This document shows positions 27,763 to 37,173 of a stretch of 64,000 bases of DNA, in pieces; position 1 is the first letter of the stretch; each line of letters starts with the position of its first letter. This stretch comes from Alteraurantiacibacter buctensis (GTDB taxonomy: Bacteria; Pseudomonadota; Alphaproteobacteria; Sphingomonadales; Sphingomonadaceae). The notes under the pieces were generated by a model. The model saw only the letters and a program-made list of their open reading frames with translations. It searched no databases and was not told the origin of the DNA. Where the stretch lies: contig NZ_WTYV01000007.1 of assembly GCF_009827655.1 (NCBI RefSeq), forward strand, positions 143,823 through 207,822, read 5' to 3'. The position numbers were made by a program, and so were the translations under genes.

Positions 27763-27825
27763 GGGCGCGGCTCCGGCGTGGTATGCTGCGCGGTAGAGGG
27801 GGTCCCGACCTTGAGGAGAAGGACC

Positions 27826-28209
27826 ATGCATTTACGCCTGATCGTGGCCGCCGCCACGCTGGTTGCCGTTCCGCTGACCGCCGCCGCCCACCACGGCTGG
27901 GGCTGGACGCAGGACCGCGAGAGCCGCCTTGCCGGCACGATCCAGTCAATCAGCTTCGGCAATCCGCACATGCATCTGCAACTGCGTGACGGCGATGGTG
28001 CGATCTGGGAGGTGGACCTGTCGCCCCCCATCGTCGGCCGCGCATCGGGCTTTGCGGCCGAGCATGCGCGCGCAGGTGACCGCGCAATCGTGACCGGTCA
28101 CCGCGCCCGTGACATGGCCGTGCGCGGCTTCAAGGGCGAGACGATCACCGTGCGCGGGCGGACGTTTGACGTCTACCCGCAGCGTGAAAAGACGCTCTCG
28201 GCAGACTGA
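27826..28209 (+). CDS. DUF6152 exported protein
   Basis: 127 residues with a signal peptide (LIVAAATLVAVPLTAAAHHGWGW). HHGWGW, the 'SI-x-F-x-NPHMHLQLRDGDGAIWEVDLSP' block and GDRAIVTGHRA match DUF6152, small periplasmic OB-like proteins with an N-terminal His pair. Metal binding is possible but not shown. GGAGAAGG lies just upstream of the ATG. Confidence 0.78.
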   Translation: MHLRLIVAAATLVAVPLTAAAHHGWGWTQDRESRLAGTIQSISFGNPHMHLQLRDGDGAIWEVDLSPPIVGRASGFAAEHARAGDRAIVTGHRARDMAVRGFKGETITVRGRTFDVYPQREKTLSAD

Positions 28210-28210
28210 T

Positions 28211-28804
28211 CTATCCGGCCTGCCAGGTTGCCACGGCTTCGAGGGGATAAAGCAGCATCAGCACGTTCAGCGTCAGGTTGTCGCGGATTACCGCCAGGGC
28301 AAGCAGTTCCAGGAACAGGCCCAGCGCCACGCTGGCCCACCAGGGCAGGCGCAGGGCCAATAGGAAGCCGGCCACCATCCAGCCGATGTCAGCGGCGGAA
28401 TTGACGATGGAATCGCCCGAATAGCCCCAGCTTATCGTCACCTCGCGATAGCGGTTGATGATCAGCGGCGAATTCTCGGCAATCTCCCACGCGGCTTCCA
28501 CGAAGACCGCGATCGGCAAGGCCCACCGCGCGGGCCGGCCACCGAACAGGTGCCACTTGCGCCACAGCAGAAAGGCCGCGCCTGCCATCAGCAGGCCATG
28601 GGTGAAATGGCTGGGGGCATACCAGTCGGTGATATGCTGGCTGTTCTCGGCAGACTGGACCACGCCGTGCCACAGCTTGATGGTGCCGCAGGCGCACATC
28701 GGCGGACGATCCATGAGGAACAGGGTCGCCACGGCGAGGACGAACAGCGCCAGCGTAGCCAGCCAGGCGCGGCTGCCGGGCCATAAGGTTGCTGCGCTTT
28801 TCAT
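28211..28804 (-). CDS. DUF2585 family membrane protein
   Basis: 197 residues. The opening helix LATLALFVLAVATLFLMDRPPMCACGTIKLWHG and VQSAENSQHITDWYAPSHFTHGLLMAGAAFLLW are the family hallmarks, including CxCGxIKLWHG. Five to six hydrophobic segments suggest an inner-membrane protein. Function unknown. GGGAG is five bases upstream of the ATG. The gene converges on DUF6152 at a 1-bp gap and is divergent from crtY. Confidence 0.85.
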   Translation of the reverse strand: MKSAATLWPGSRAWLATLALFVLAVATLFLMDRPPMCACGTIKLWHGVVQSAENSQHITDWYAPSHFTHGLLMAGAAFLLWRKWHLFGGRPARWALPIAVFVEAAWEIAENSPLIINRYREVTISWGYSGDSIVNSAADIGWMVAGFLLALRLPWWASVALGLFLELLALAVIRDNLTLNVLMLLYPLEAVATWQAG

Positions 28805-28917
28805 TCGATCTCCCCCGGTCCTGCCTGCAGCTTGTTCCGCCTCGCCCGCCGGATGGCAAGCCACTACCGCCCTAGTCCCGTCATTGCGCTGCCCATCCAA
28901 TCGGCTAAGGCCTGCGC

Positions 28918-30114
28918 ATGACCGGGCGCGACTGTGATATTGCCATTGCGGGCGGCGGGCTGGCCGGCGGGCTGATCGCGCTGGCGCTGGCACGGCACCG
29001 GCCGGACATGACGTTCCGCCTGGTGGAAGCCGGGCTGGAGCTGGGCGGCAACCACCGCTGGTCGTGGTTTGCCAGCGATCTTAAGGCCCCCGCGCAGGAC
29101 CTTTTGCAACCGGTTCACACCAACCGTTGGCCGGCGGGCAACCAGGTGATCTTCCCGGGCCATCGCCGCCAGCTCGGCACGCCCTATTGCTCGATCGGAT
29201 CGGCCGACTTTGCCGCCGCGCTGCACCGCGATCTGCCGCAGGGCACCATCATGACCGGGCGCACCGTGGCCGCGATCGACGCGCGCGGGCTGACCCTGGC
29301 CGATGGCGAGCGGATTGGCGCGCGCACGGTGATCGATGCCCGCGGCTTCGTGCCATCGCCCCACGTCCACGGGGGCTGGCAGGTGTTCATGGGCCGCCAC
29401 CTGCGCGTGGGCCAGCCGCACGGGCTGGAGCGGCCAATCATCATGGACGCCAGCGTGGAGCAGCTTGGCGGCTACCGCTTCGTCTATGTCCTGCCGCTGG
29501 GCGTGGACGAGCTCTTCGTCGAAGACACCTATTACCAGGACACGCCCGCGCTGGATCGCGGGGCGCTGGCCGCGCGGATCGATGCCTATTGCGCCGCGCA
29601 GGGCTGGACGGGGGAGACGCTGGGCGAGGAAACCGGCGTGCTGCCGGTGATCACTGGCGGCAATCACCAGCGCTATTTCGACCAGGTGGCCACTCCAGGC
29701 GTGGCGCTGGCGGGCGCGCGCGGGCTGTTTACCCATCCGCTGACCAGCTACACCCTGCCCTTCGCCACCCAGGTGGCCCTGGCCGTGGCTGAAAAGGCTG
29801 ACCTGCCGGGTGAGCAGATGGCGGCTCACCTGGCCGACCTGTCGCGCCGCCACTGGGCTGCAACCGGCTTCTACCGCCTGCTGGGCACCATGCTGTTCGG
29901 CGCTGCGGAACCCCACCGGCGCGTGGCCATTTTCGAACGGTTCTACCGCCTGCCCGAACCGTTGGTGGAGCGCTTTTACACCGGCCGATCCACCCTGGCG
30001 GACAAGGCCTGCGTGCTGGTGGGCAAGCCGCCCGTCCCCGTCACCCGCGCGATCCGCGCGCTGGCCTCGACCCGTCCTCCCCTGCTCCCGCAAACCGAAA
30101 GCCTCAACCCATGA
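28918..30114 (+). CDS. crtY: Lycopene beta-cyclase
   Basis: 398 residues. CrtY closes the beta-ionone rings of lycopene to give beta-carotene. The N-terminal FAD-binding motif AGGGLAGGLIALALAR is at residues 10-25. NHRWSWF and DARGF are typical CrtY blocks, and LPLGVDELFVEDTYYQ is the cyclase motif. The stop overlaps the crtI start by 4 bases (ATGA), so the pair is translationally coupled. First gene of crtY-crtI-LOG-crtB. Confidence 0.95.
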   Translation: MTGRDCDIAIAGGGLAGGLIALALARHRPDMTFRLVEAGLELGGNHRWSWFASDLKAPAQDLLQPVHTNRWPAGNQVIFPGHRRQLGTPYCSIGSADFAAALHRDLPQGTIMTGRTVAAIDARGLTLADGERIGARTVIDARGFVPSPHVHGGWQVFMGRHLRVGQPHGLERPIIMDASVEQLGGYRFVYVLPLGVDELFVEDTYYQDTPALDRGALAARIDAYCAAQGWTGETLGEETGVLPVITGGNHQRYFDQVATPGVALAGARGLFTHPLTSYTLPFATQVALAVAEKADLPGEQMAAHLADLSRRHWAATGFYRLLGTMLFGAAEPHRRVAIFERFYRLPEPLVERFYTGRSTLADKACVLVGKPPVPVTRAIRALASTRPPLLPQTESLNP

Positions 30115-31607
30115 CCGCCATCAAGCCTGCCACTGCCTGCGTGATCGGAGCCGGCTTCGGCGGCATGGCGCTGGCCATCCGCCTGCAGAGCGCCGGGATC
30201 GCCACCACGGTGATCGAGGCGCGCGACAAGCCGGGCGGGCGCGGGTATTTCTGGCAGAAGGACGGCTTCACCTTCGATGCCGGCCCCACCGTGGTGACCG
30301 ATCCCGACTGCCTGAAGGAGCTGTGGGCGCTGAGCGGCCATGACATGGCCGAGGACGTGGAACTGATGCCGGTGATGCCGTTCTACCGGCTGAACTGGCC
30401 CGACGGGACCAACTTCGACTATTCGAACGACGAGGCGAACCTGCGGCGCGAGATCGAGAAGCTCGATCCGGCGGACGTGGCCGGTTACGATGCCTTCCTG
30501 CGCTATTCTGCGGGCGTGTACGAGGAAGGCTACGTCAAGCTGGGCCACGTACCCTTCCTTGACTTCAAGTCCATGCTGAAGGCGGCCCCGGCGCTGGCGA
30601 AGTACCAGGCCTGGCGCAGCGTCTATTCGATCGTCAGCAAGTTCATCCGCAACGAGAAGCTGCGCGAGGCCTTGAGCTTCCACACCCTGCTGGTGGGCGG
30701 CAATCCGATGAACACCAGCTCCATCTATGCCCTGATCCACAAGCTGGAGAAGGACGGTGGCGTATGGTGGACGCGCGGGGGCACCAACCGCCTGATTGCC
30801 GGCATGGTCCGCCTTTTCGAGAGGCTGGGCGGCCAGATGCGGCTGGGTGACGGGGTGGCCCGGATCGAGACCAGCGGCAACCGGGTAACCGGCGTTACTA
30901 CCAAGTCCGGTTGGTCCGCCCAGTTCGATGCCGTGGCCAGCAACGGCGATATCATGCACACCTATCGCGACCTGCTGGGCGATAATGCGCGCGGGGCCAG
31001 CCAGGCCCGCAGCCTGAAGCGCAAGCGCTTCTCGCCCAGCCTGTTCGTGGTCCACTTCGGCATCGAGGGCACCTGGCCCGGCATCCCGCACCACATGATC
31101 CTGTTCGGCCCGCGCTACAAAGGCCTGCTGGACGACATCTACAGCAACGGCGTGCTGCCGGCCGATTTCTCGATCTACCTGCACCACCCCACGGTGACCG
31201 ATCCGGCCATGGCGCCGGAGGGGAAGAGCACGTTTTATGCCCTCGTCCCCGTGGCCCACATGGGCAAGCTGGCGGTGGATTGGGACGTGGTCGGCCCGCA
31301 ACTGGAAAAGCGCATTTTGGACGAGGTCGGCCGCCGCCTGATCCCCGACATCCACGACCGCATCGTGACCAGCTTCCACTATACCCCCAAGGACTTCAGC
31401 CACGACCTGTCGGCCCACCTGGGAAGCGCCTTCAGCCTTGAGCCGGTGCTGTGGCAGAGCGCCTGGTTCCGCGGCCACAACCGCGATGACGTGCTGAAGA
31501 ACCTCTACCTGGTGGGCGCGGGCACGCACCCAGGTGCGGGGATCCCGGGCGTAGTGGGTTCGGCAAAGGCCACGGCGGGGCTTATGGTGAAGGACCTGAT
31601 CGGCTAA
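30111..31607 (+). CDS. crtI: Phytoene desaturase
   Basis: 498 residues. CrtI introduces conjugated double bases of the polyene, turning phytoene into lycopene with FAD. The dinucleotide motif VIGAGFGGMALAIRLQ is at residues 11-26. RDKPGGRGYFWQKDGFTFDAGPTVVTDP follows, and the C-terminal carotenoid oxidoreductase signature LYLVGAGTHPGAGIPGVVGSAKATAGL is intact. Length is normal. It gives coloured carotenoids, agreeing with a pigmented sphingomonad. Confidence 0.96.
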   Translation: MTAIKPATACVIGAGFGGMALAIRLQSAGIATTVIEARDKPGGRGYFWQKDGFTFDAGPTVVTDPDCLKELWALSGHDMAEDVELMPVMPFYRLNWPDGTNFDYSNDEANLRREIEKLDPADVAGYDAFLRYSAGVYEEGYVKLGHVPFLDFKSMLKAAPALAKYQAWRSVYSIVSKFIRNEKLREALSFHTLLVGGNPMNTSSIYALIHKLEKDGGVWWTRGGTNRLIAGMVRLFERLGGQMRLGDGVARIETSGNRVTGVTTKSGWSAQFDAVASNGDIMHTYRDLLGDNARGASQARSLKRKRFSPSLFVVHFGIEGTWPGIPHHMILFGPRYKGLLDDIYSNGVLPADFSIYLHHPTVTDPAMAPEGKSTFYALVPVAHMGKLAVDWDVVGPQLEKRILDEVGRRLIPDIHDRIVTSFHYTPKDFSHDLSAHLGSAFSLEPVLWQSAWFRGHNRDDVLKNLYLVGAGTHPGAGIPGVVGSAKATAGLMVKDLIG

Positions 31608-31616
31608 CGACCGGCC

Positions 31617-32210
31617 ATGACCGACACGATCAAGCGCCTCGCCGTCTATTGCGGGTCCGCCACCCCGGCCGATCCGCGCTACATCGACTTTGCCCGCGAA
31701 GTGGGCCGGACTTTGGCCGAGCGGGGCATCGGCGTGGTCTATGGTGGCGGCAAGCTGGGCCTGATGGGGGCGGTGGCCTATGGAGCGCTGGATGCCGGCG
31801 GCGAGGTGATTGGGGTGATCCCCGAGGCGCTGGAAGGCATGGAAGTGGCCAACCATGATTGCACCCGGTTGCACGTGGTCCCCGGGATGCATGAAAGGAA
31901 GCGCGCCTTCACCGACCTGTCCGATGGCTTCATCACGCTGCCTGGCGGGGTGGGCACGATGGACGAGCTGTGGGAGGCCGTAAGTTGGTCGCAGCTTGGC
32001 TATCACACCAAGCCGGTGGGTCTGCTCAACGCCTTCGGGTTTTATGACGGGCTGCTGACCTTCAACCGCCACATGGCCGAAGTGGGCTTTGTCCGCCCGC
32101 AGCATCGCGGGATCATCATCGACGATGCCACGCTGGACGGGCTGCTGGACAAGATGGCCGCCTTCCGCCCCGTGACCAGCATCGTGCAGATAAAGGCATC
32201 GGATCTGTGA
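31617..32210 (+). CDS. LOG family protein (TIGR00730)
   Basis: 197 residues. The lysine-decarboxylase-like Rossmann signature PGGVGTMDELWE is near residue 104, with VYGGGKLGLMGAVA upstream and a conserved ERK segment (MHERKRAFTD). LOG proteins hydrolyse cytokinin or nucleotide 5'-monophosphates to free base and ribose-5-phosphate; in bacteria many act on nucleotides. It sits inside the carotenoid cluster with short gaps (9 and 10 bp) on both sides, although no direct link to carotenoids is known. Confidence 0.88.
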   Translation: MTDTIKRLAVYCGSATPADPRYIDFAREVGRTLAERGIGVVYGGGKLGLMGAVAYGALDAGGEVIGVIPEALEGMEVANHDCTRLHVVPGMHERKRAFTDLSDGFITLPGGVGTMDELWEAVSWSQLGYHTKPVGLLNAFGFYDGLLTFNRHMAEVGFVRPQHRGIIIDDATLDGLLDKMAAFRPVTSIVQIKASDL

Positions 32211-32220
32211 GGGGCGATCT

Positions 32221-33246
32221 TTGAGGCGCACCCGCACCTACACCCCCTCCGCCGTACTGCGCGAAACGCCGCGCGTGGCGGGTGGCGGGCATCCGCGCCA
32301 GCAACTGGTAGCAGCGGCAGCGGAAAGCATCGCCAAGGGCAGCAAAAGCTTCGCCCGCGCCAGCCAGTTGTTCGACCGGCAGACGCGCGAGCGCGCGCAA
32401 CTCCTATATGCCTGGTGCCGCCGGTGCGATGACATTGCCGACGGGCAGGACCACGGCGGGGAACTGCACCACGATGGCAGCGACGCGAAGGACCGGGTGG
32501 AGGCGATGCGGGTGCTCACCCACCGCGCCATCGACGGCCAGCCCACGGCGGACCTGGCGTTCGACGCGCTGGGCCAGGTCGCGTCCGAATGTGGGCTGAC
32601 CCACGAAATGGCCGATGACGTGATCGACGGCTTTGCCCTGGATGCCGACGAATGGCGCCCGCGCACCGAGGGCGACCTGATGCGCTACTGCTTCCACGTG
32701 GCCGGGGCCGTGGGGGTGATGATGGCCCGCGTGATGGGCGTGCCTGCCGATGACGAGGAAACGCTGGACCGCGCCTGCGACCTGGGCCTGGCCTTCCAGC
32801 TCGGCAACATTGCCCGCGACGTGAGCGAGGATGACGCGGGCGGGCGCTGTTACCTGCCGGTAGAATGGCTGGTGGAAATGGACATTCCCCCCGGCCAGCA
32901 CATGAAGCCTGCCTATCGCCAGGAACTGGTGGTGCTGGTGCGCCGCCTGGTGGACCTGGCGCAGGAGCACGAGGCCGCCGCCCGGCTGGGTGCAGCGCGC
33001 CTGCCATTCCGCAGCCGCTGGGCGGTGCTGGCTGCCGCCAACATCTATGGCGCGATCGGGCGCGAGGTGCGCGCCAAAGGCGGCGCTGCCTGGGATCACA
33101 GGGTCTATACCAGCAAAGCGGCCAAGCTGCGCTTCGTGGCGCAGGCTTTCTGGCAAGCGCTGGCCAACCAGCCAGCCCCGGCCAAAATGCCGAAATGGAC
33201 GCGCGCTGGGCTGGAGGCGATGGCCGACGCCGCGCCACCTGACTGA
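32221..33246 (+). CDS. crtB: Phytoene synthase
   Basis: 341 residues. CrtB joins two geranylgeranyl-PP to phytoene. The two Asp-rich metal sites are seen: YAWCRRCDDIADG near residue 60 and GNIARDVSEDD near residue 197. KGSKSFARASQLFD is the opening block. The start is a TTG; no better in-frame ATG precedes the core. It ends 3 bp from the convergent glpD stop. Last gene of the carotenoid cluster. Confidence 0.93.
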   Translation: MRRTRTYTPSAVLRETPRVAGGGHPRQQLVAAAAESIAKGSKSFARASQLFDRQTRERAQLLYAWCRRCDDIADGQDHGGELHHDGSDAKDRVEAMRVLTHRAIDGQPTADLAFDALGQVASECGLTHEMADDVIDGFALDADEWRPRTEGDLMRYCFHVAGAVGVMMARVMGVPADDEETLDRACDLGLAFQLGNIARDVSEDDAGGRCYLPVEWLVEMDIPPGQHMKPAYRQELVVLVRRLVDLAQEHEAAARLGAARLPFRSRWAVLAAANIYGAIGREVRAKGGAAWDHRVYTSKAAKLRFVAQAFWQALANQPAPAKMPKWTRAGLEAMADAAPPD

Positions 33247-33248
33247 GG

Positions 33249-34721
33249 TCACCCGCCCATGAAGTCCTTCAGCGCGGCCTGCTCTCCGGCATCCATATGC
33301 AGGCCCAGCTTGGTCCGCCGCCACAGCACGTCCTCGGCACTTACCGCCCATTCCTGCTGCTGCAGGTAACGCACCTCCGCCTCGCTCAGCCCGCAGCCGA
33401 AATCGCGCCCCAGGTCAGCCCAGCCTTTCGCCTCGCCCAGCCAGGTGATCGCATCCAGGCCATAGGAGCGCGCCAGCCGTGTGGCATCGTGGCTGGCGAG
33501 GAACGGATACTCGCGCAACAGTTCGGCCACCAGCAGGCCCAGCGCGTCACGCGGGAAATCTCCGCCGGGCAGGTGTTCGCACGCCGTCCAGTGCGCCCCC
33601 TTCAGCACCGGCAGGCGCGCGGCCAGCAGGTCCACCGCTTCCTCCGCCATGTGGCGATAGCTGGTGATCTTGCCGCCATAGATGCCCAGCATCGGCGCGC
33701 CTTCCTCGGGCGCGCTCAGCACCAGGCGATAGCCGCGCGTGGCGGCCTCCGGCCTGTCCTTCCCGAAATCGACCAGCGGGCGCACCCCGGCGAAGGACCA
33801 GACGATATCCTTCTGGGTGATGTTCTTCACGAAATAGCGGTTCACCGCATCGCACAGGTAGCGCAGTTCCTCCGCATCGGGCTCTACCTGGTCCAGCGGG
33901 CCCTTGTGGTCGGCGTCGGTGGTGCCGATCAGGGTGAAGCGGTCCTCGTAAGGAATGGCGAAGCAGATCCGCGTATCGGGCTGCTGGAAGATGTAGGCAT
34001 AATCGTGGTCGAACAGCTTCGGCACCACGATGTGCGATCCGCGGACGCGGCGCACGGCATACTTGGGCGCGGTGCCCGCCAGGCGCGCCACATCGTCCAC
34101 CGCCGGCCCTGCCGCGTTCACCAGCGCGCGGGCGGTGAACGCCTCCCCGCCGGCGGTAACGCGCCACAATTCGCCAGCGCGGGCGATCGCGCTCACCGGG
34201 CAGCGGGTGCGCACCACGGCCCCGCGCCGCGCGGCATCGAGCGCGTTCAGCACCACCAGCCGGGCATCGTCCACCCAGGCATCGGAATAGACGAAGCCGC
34301 CGGTGATCTCGGCATAGAGCCCCGCGCCCGCCGGATGCCTGTCCAGCGAGATCGCCTCGCTGCCGGGCAGGGTGCCCTTGCCGCCGATATGGTCATAGAG
34401 GAACAGCCCGGCGCGCAGCTTCCAGTGGGCGCGCATGGCCTTGTTGACCGGCAGCACGAAGCGCATCGGGCGCACGATGTGCGGGGCGATTTCCCACAGC
34501 ACCTCGCGCTCGGTCAACGCCTCGCGCACCAAGCCGAACTCGCCGTATTCCAGATAGCGCAGGCCGCCGTGGACCAGCTTGGTGCTCTTGCTGCTGGTGC
34601 CGCTGGCCAGGTCGCCCGCTTCCAGCAGCAGCACGCTGGCGCCGCGACCGGCGGCATCGCGCGCCACGCCCGCACCGTTGACCCCGCCGCCGATGACGAT
34701 GAGGTCAAAAGTGTCGCTCAT
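33249..34721 (-). CDS. glpD: Glycerol-3-phosphate dehydrogenase (FAD)
   Basis: 490 residues from MSDTFDLIVIGGGVNG, the FAD-binding motif. LLLEAGDLASGTSSKSTKLVHGGLRYLE is the family signature. It oxidises glycerol-3-phosphate to DHAP at the inner membrane and passes electrons to quinone. The start ATG overlaps the upstream MFS stop (ATGA), so the two are coupled. The open frame extends upstream but that part only mirrors the MFS gene. DHAP made here could also feed the aldolase module at 54047. Confidence 0.94.
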   Translation of the reverse strand: MSDTFDLIVIGGGVNGAGVARDAAGRGASVLLLEAGDLASGTSSKSTKLVHGGLRYLEYGEFGLVREALTEREVLWEIAPHIVRPMRFVLPVNKAMRAHWKLRAGLFLYDHIGGKGTLPGSEAISLDRHPAGAGLYAEITGGFVYSDAWVDDARLVVLNALDAARRGAVVRTRCPVSAIARAGELWRVTAGGEAFTARALVNAAGPAVDDVARLAGTAPKYAVRRVRGSHIVVPKLFDHDYAYIFQQPDTRICFAIPYEDRFTLIGTTDADHKGPLDQVEPDAEELRYLCDAVNRYFVKNITQKDIVWSFAGVRPLVDFGKDRPEAATRGYRLVLSAPEEGAPMLGIYGGKITSYRHMAEEAVDLLAARLPVLKGAHWTACEHLPGGDFPRDALGLLVAELLREYPFLASHDATRLARSYGLDAITWLGEAKGWADLGRDFGCGLSEAEVRYLQQQEWAVSAEDVLWRRTKLGLHMDAGEQAALKDFMGG

Positions 34722-35974
34722 GGAATAATGCGCTCCGTCGGCGGTTTCACATTCAGGCGGCGGAACAGCCGCCCCTTCTCGCTGTAAAGCACGAAACACA
34801 GCGCCAAGGTAGAACTGATCAGCAGCGCCCAGGCAAAGGGCCGTGCGGTCCCGTCATAGGACTGGCCGATCACCAGCCCCACCATGGCCGCGCCGAACAT
34901 GCGGAAGAAGGCCTGCACGCTACTCGCCGCGCCGGCGATGTGGGCAAAGGGCTGCATGGCGATGGAACCGAAGTTGGCCCCCAGGAAGCCCAGCAGCCCC
35001 AGGTTGCAGGCCATCAGCGGCACGAACCAGCGGATATCGCCCGGGTGATAGTAGCTGGCCCACACCTGCAGGGCGGACACGGTGATGAACACCATCACGC
35101 CGGTGTGGCTGACGCGGCGCGCGCCGAACTTCATCACGATGCGCGAATTGGTGATGTTGGCCACCGCCATCATCGCCGCCGTGGCGCCGAACAGCATGGG
35201 GAACAGGTGGTCATCCACCCCGAAATGTTCGGTATAGAGCTGCTGGGCGATGTTCACGTAACCGAACACCCCGGCCATCACCAGCAGGGTGCCCAGAACG
35301 TAGCCGATCGACTGGCGATTGACCAAAGCGGCATGCATGTTGCGGGCGATCACCGGCAAGTTGATCTCCTGCCGGTTGGCCTCGGTCAGCGTCTCTGGCA
35401 GGCGATAGTAGACCCACACGGCCGCCAGCGCGCCGATGGCGGCCTGGGTCACAAAGATCCACCGCCAGCCGGCCACCAGCAGCACCGCCTGCCCCAGGCT
35501 GGGGGCGATTACCGGCACGGTGATGAACACGGCGGCGATCACGCTCATCAGCCGGGCCATGCGGTCGCCTTCGTAAAGGTCGCGCACGATGGCCATCGGG
35601 GCCACCATCAGGCCCGCCGCCAGCACCCCGCCGACGCCGCGCGCCAGCAGCACCATGTCGAAATCGTGCAGCAGCGAGACCACCAGCGCGAAGCCGACAT
35701 AGCACCCCAGCGCCAGCAGCAGGATCGGCCGCCGGCCATAGCGGTCGGCATAGGCGCCGGGCACCAGGCAGCCGATGCCCATGGCAATGGAATAGACCGC
35801 GATCACCAGTTGCCGGCGGTTGCCGTCCAGCACGCCAAGCTCGCGCGCCATCTCGTCCATGCCGGGCAGCACGGCATCGATGGCAAGGCCGTTCAGGCTC
35901 ATCAACAGGGCCAGCAGCACGATCAACTCGCGCATGCCCATGCCGATCGGCTTGGCGGTTCGTGAAGAATCCAT
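34718..35974 (-). CDS. Bcr/CflA-type MFS multidrug efflux transporter
   Basis: About 418 residues, 12 hydrophobic segments. LMSLNGLAIDAVLPGMDEMARELGV and PGAYADRYGRRPILLLAL (motif A loop) are typical of the Bcr/CflA drug:H+ antiporter group. Motif C-like VIAPSLGQAVLLVAGWRWIF is in helix 5. I prefer the second Met (35974), which has GGGG five bases upstream, to the one at 35992. The substrate is unknown. Its placement in front of glpD suggests co-transcription without an obvious functional tie. Confidence 0.85.
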   Translation of the reverse strand: MDSSRTAKPIGMGMRELIVLLALLMSLNGLAIDAVLPGMDEMARELGVLDGNRRQLVIAVYSIAMGIGCLVPGAYADRYGRRPILLLALGCYVGFALVVSLLHDFDMVLLARGVGGVLAAGLMVAPMAIVRDLYEGDRMARLMSVIAAVFITVPVIAPSLGQAVLLVAGWRWIFVTQAAIGALAAVWVYYRLPETLTEANRQEINLPVIARNMHAALVNRQSIGYVLGTLLVMAGVFGYVNIAQQLYTEHFGVDDHLFPMLFGATAAMMAVANITNSRIVMKFGARRVSHTGVMVFITVSALQVWASYYHPGDIRWFVPLMACNLGLLGFLGANFGSIAMQPFAHIAGAASSVQAFFRMFGAAMVGLVIGQSYDGTARPFAWALLISSTLALCFVLYSEKGRLFRRLNVKPPTERIIP

Positions 35975-36027
35975 TGCGGCCCCATAGATCATGGTGCGCT
36001 GCGGTGAAAGTGGCCTAAGATAAGGAG

Positions 36028-37173
36028 ATGGCAGGTTCCGCTGGCGAGACGGATGACGAGGACGAGGCCCCCACCGGCCTGCGGAAAATCATCCATGTCG
36101 ATATGGATGCCTTCTTCGCCAGCGTGGAACAGCGCGACTATCCGGATCTGCGCGGCAAGCCGGTGGCCGTAGGCGGTGCGGGCGGGCGCGGGGTGGTGGC
36201 CGCCGCCAGTTACGAGGCGAGGACATTCGGCGTGCGGAGCGCCATGCCATCGGTCACCGCCGCGCGGCTGTGCCCGAACCTCGTTTTCGTGAAACCCCGG
36301 TTCGATGCCTACAGGGAAGTCTCGCAGCAGATCCGCGCGATCTTTCACCGCCACACCCCGCACGTCGAGCCGCTAAGCCTGGACGAAGCCTATCTGGACG
36401 TGACGCATGACCTGCAAGGCATCGGCAGCGCCACCCGCATCGCGCAAGGCATCCGCGCGGCGATCCAGGCCGAGACCGGCCTCACCGCCAGCGCCGGCGT
36501 GTCCTACAACAAGTTCCTGGCCAAGCTGGCGAGCGACCAGAACAAGCCCGACGGGCTGTGCGTGATCCGCCCTGGCGAAGGGGCGCAGTTCGTGGCCGGC
36601 CTGCCGGTCCGCCGGTTCCATGGCGTGGGTCCGCGCGGGGCGGAGAAGATGGCGCGCCTCGGCATCGAGACGGGTGCGGACCTGGCGGCAAAGGACATCG
36701 CCTTCCTGCGCCAGCACTTCGGCAGCTTCGCGGAATACCTCTACCGCGCGGCGCGGGGGATCGACCTGCGGCCGGTAAAAGCCAACCGCGTGGCCAAGTC
36801 CATCGGCGGGGAACGCACCTTCAACGCCGACCAGTCCGATGCCGAGGAACTGCGCGATACGCTGGAGCGCATCATTGCCATCGTCTGGGACCGGGTACTG
36901 GCCGCGCAGGCCAAGGGCCTGACCGGCGGGCGCACCGTGGTGCTGAAGCTGAAGTATACCGATTTCCAGATCGCCACCCGCTCGCGCAGCCAGACGCAGC
37001 CGGTGACCGACCGGCAGACCTTCGCCCGGCTGGCGCGCGAGCTGCTGGAAGCCGAGCTGCCACTGGCCCAGCCGATCCGCCTGATGGGGCTGACGCTGGC
37101 CAACCTGGCCAACGCAGCCGGCAAGGGCCCGCCGGAGCCGCCCCGCGACGAGGCGCAGCTAAGCCTGCTCTAG
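36028..37173 (+). CDS. dinB: DNA polymerase IV
   Basis: 381 residues of a Y-family translesion polymerase. IIHVDMDAFFASVEQRDYPDLRGKPVAVGG holds the first catalytic Asp pair, and LSLDEAYLDVTHDL holds the second (DE). ASAGVSYNKFLAKLASDQNKPDG and the little-finger domain follow. An acidic 20-residue N-terminal extension precedes the core. A C-terminal beta-clamp-binding motif is probable (EAQLSLL, the last residues). Normally SOS-regulated in many bacteria, though no LexA box is evident here. It overlaps the convergent Nudix gene by 15 bp. Confidence 0.94.
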   Translation: MAGSAGETDDEDEAPTGLRKIIHVDMDAFFASVEQRDYPDLRGKPVAVGGAGGRGVVAAASYEARTFGVRSAMPSVTAARLCPNLVFVKPRFDAYREVSQQIRAIFHRHTPHVEPLSLDEAYLDVTHDLQGIGSATRIAQGIRAAIQAETGLTASAGVSYNKFLAKLASDQNKPDGLCVIRPGEGAQFVAGLPVRRFHGVGPRGAEKMARLGIETGADLAAKDIAFLRQHFGSFAEYLYRAARGIDLRPVKANRVAKSIGGERTFNADQSDAEELRDTLERIIAIVWDRVLAAQAKGLTGGRTVVLKLKYTDFQIATRSRSQTQPVTDRQTFARLARELLEAELPLAQPIRLMGLTLANLANAAGKGPPEPPRDEAQLSLL

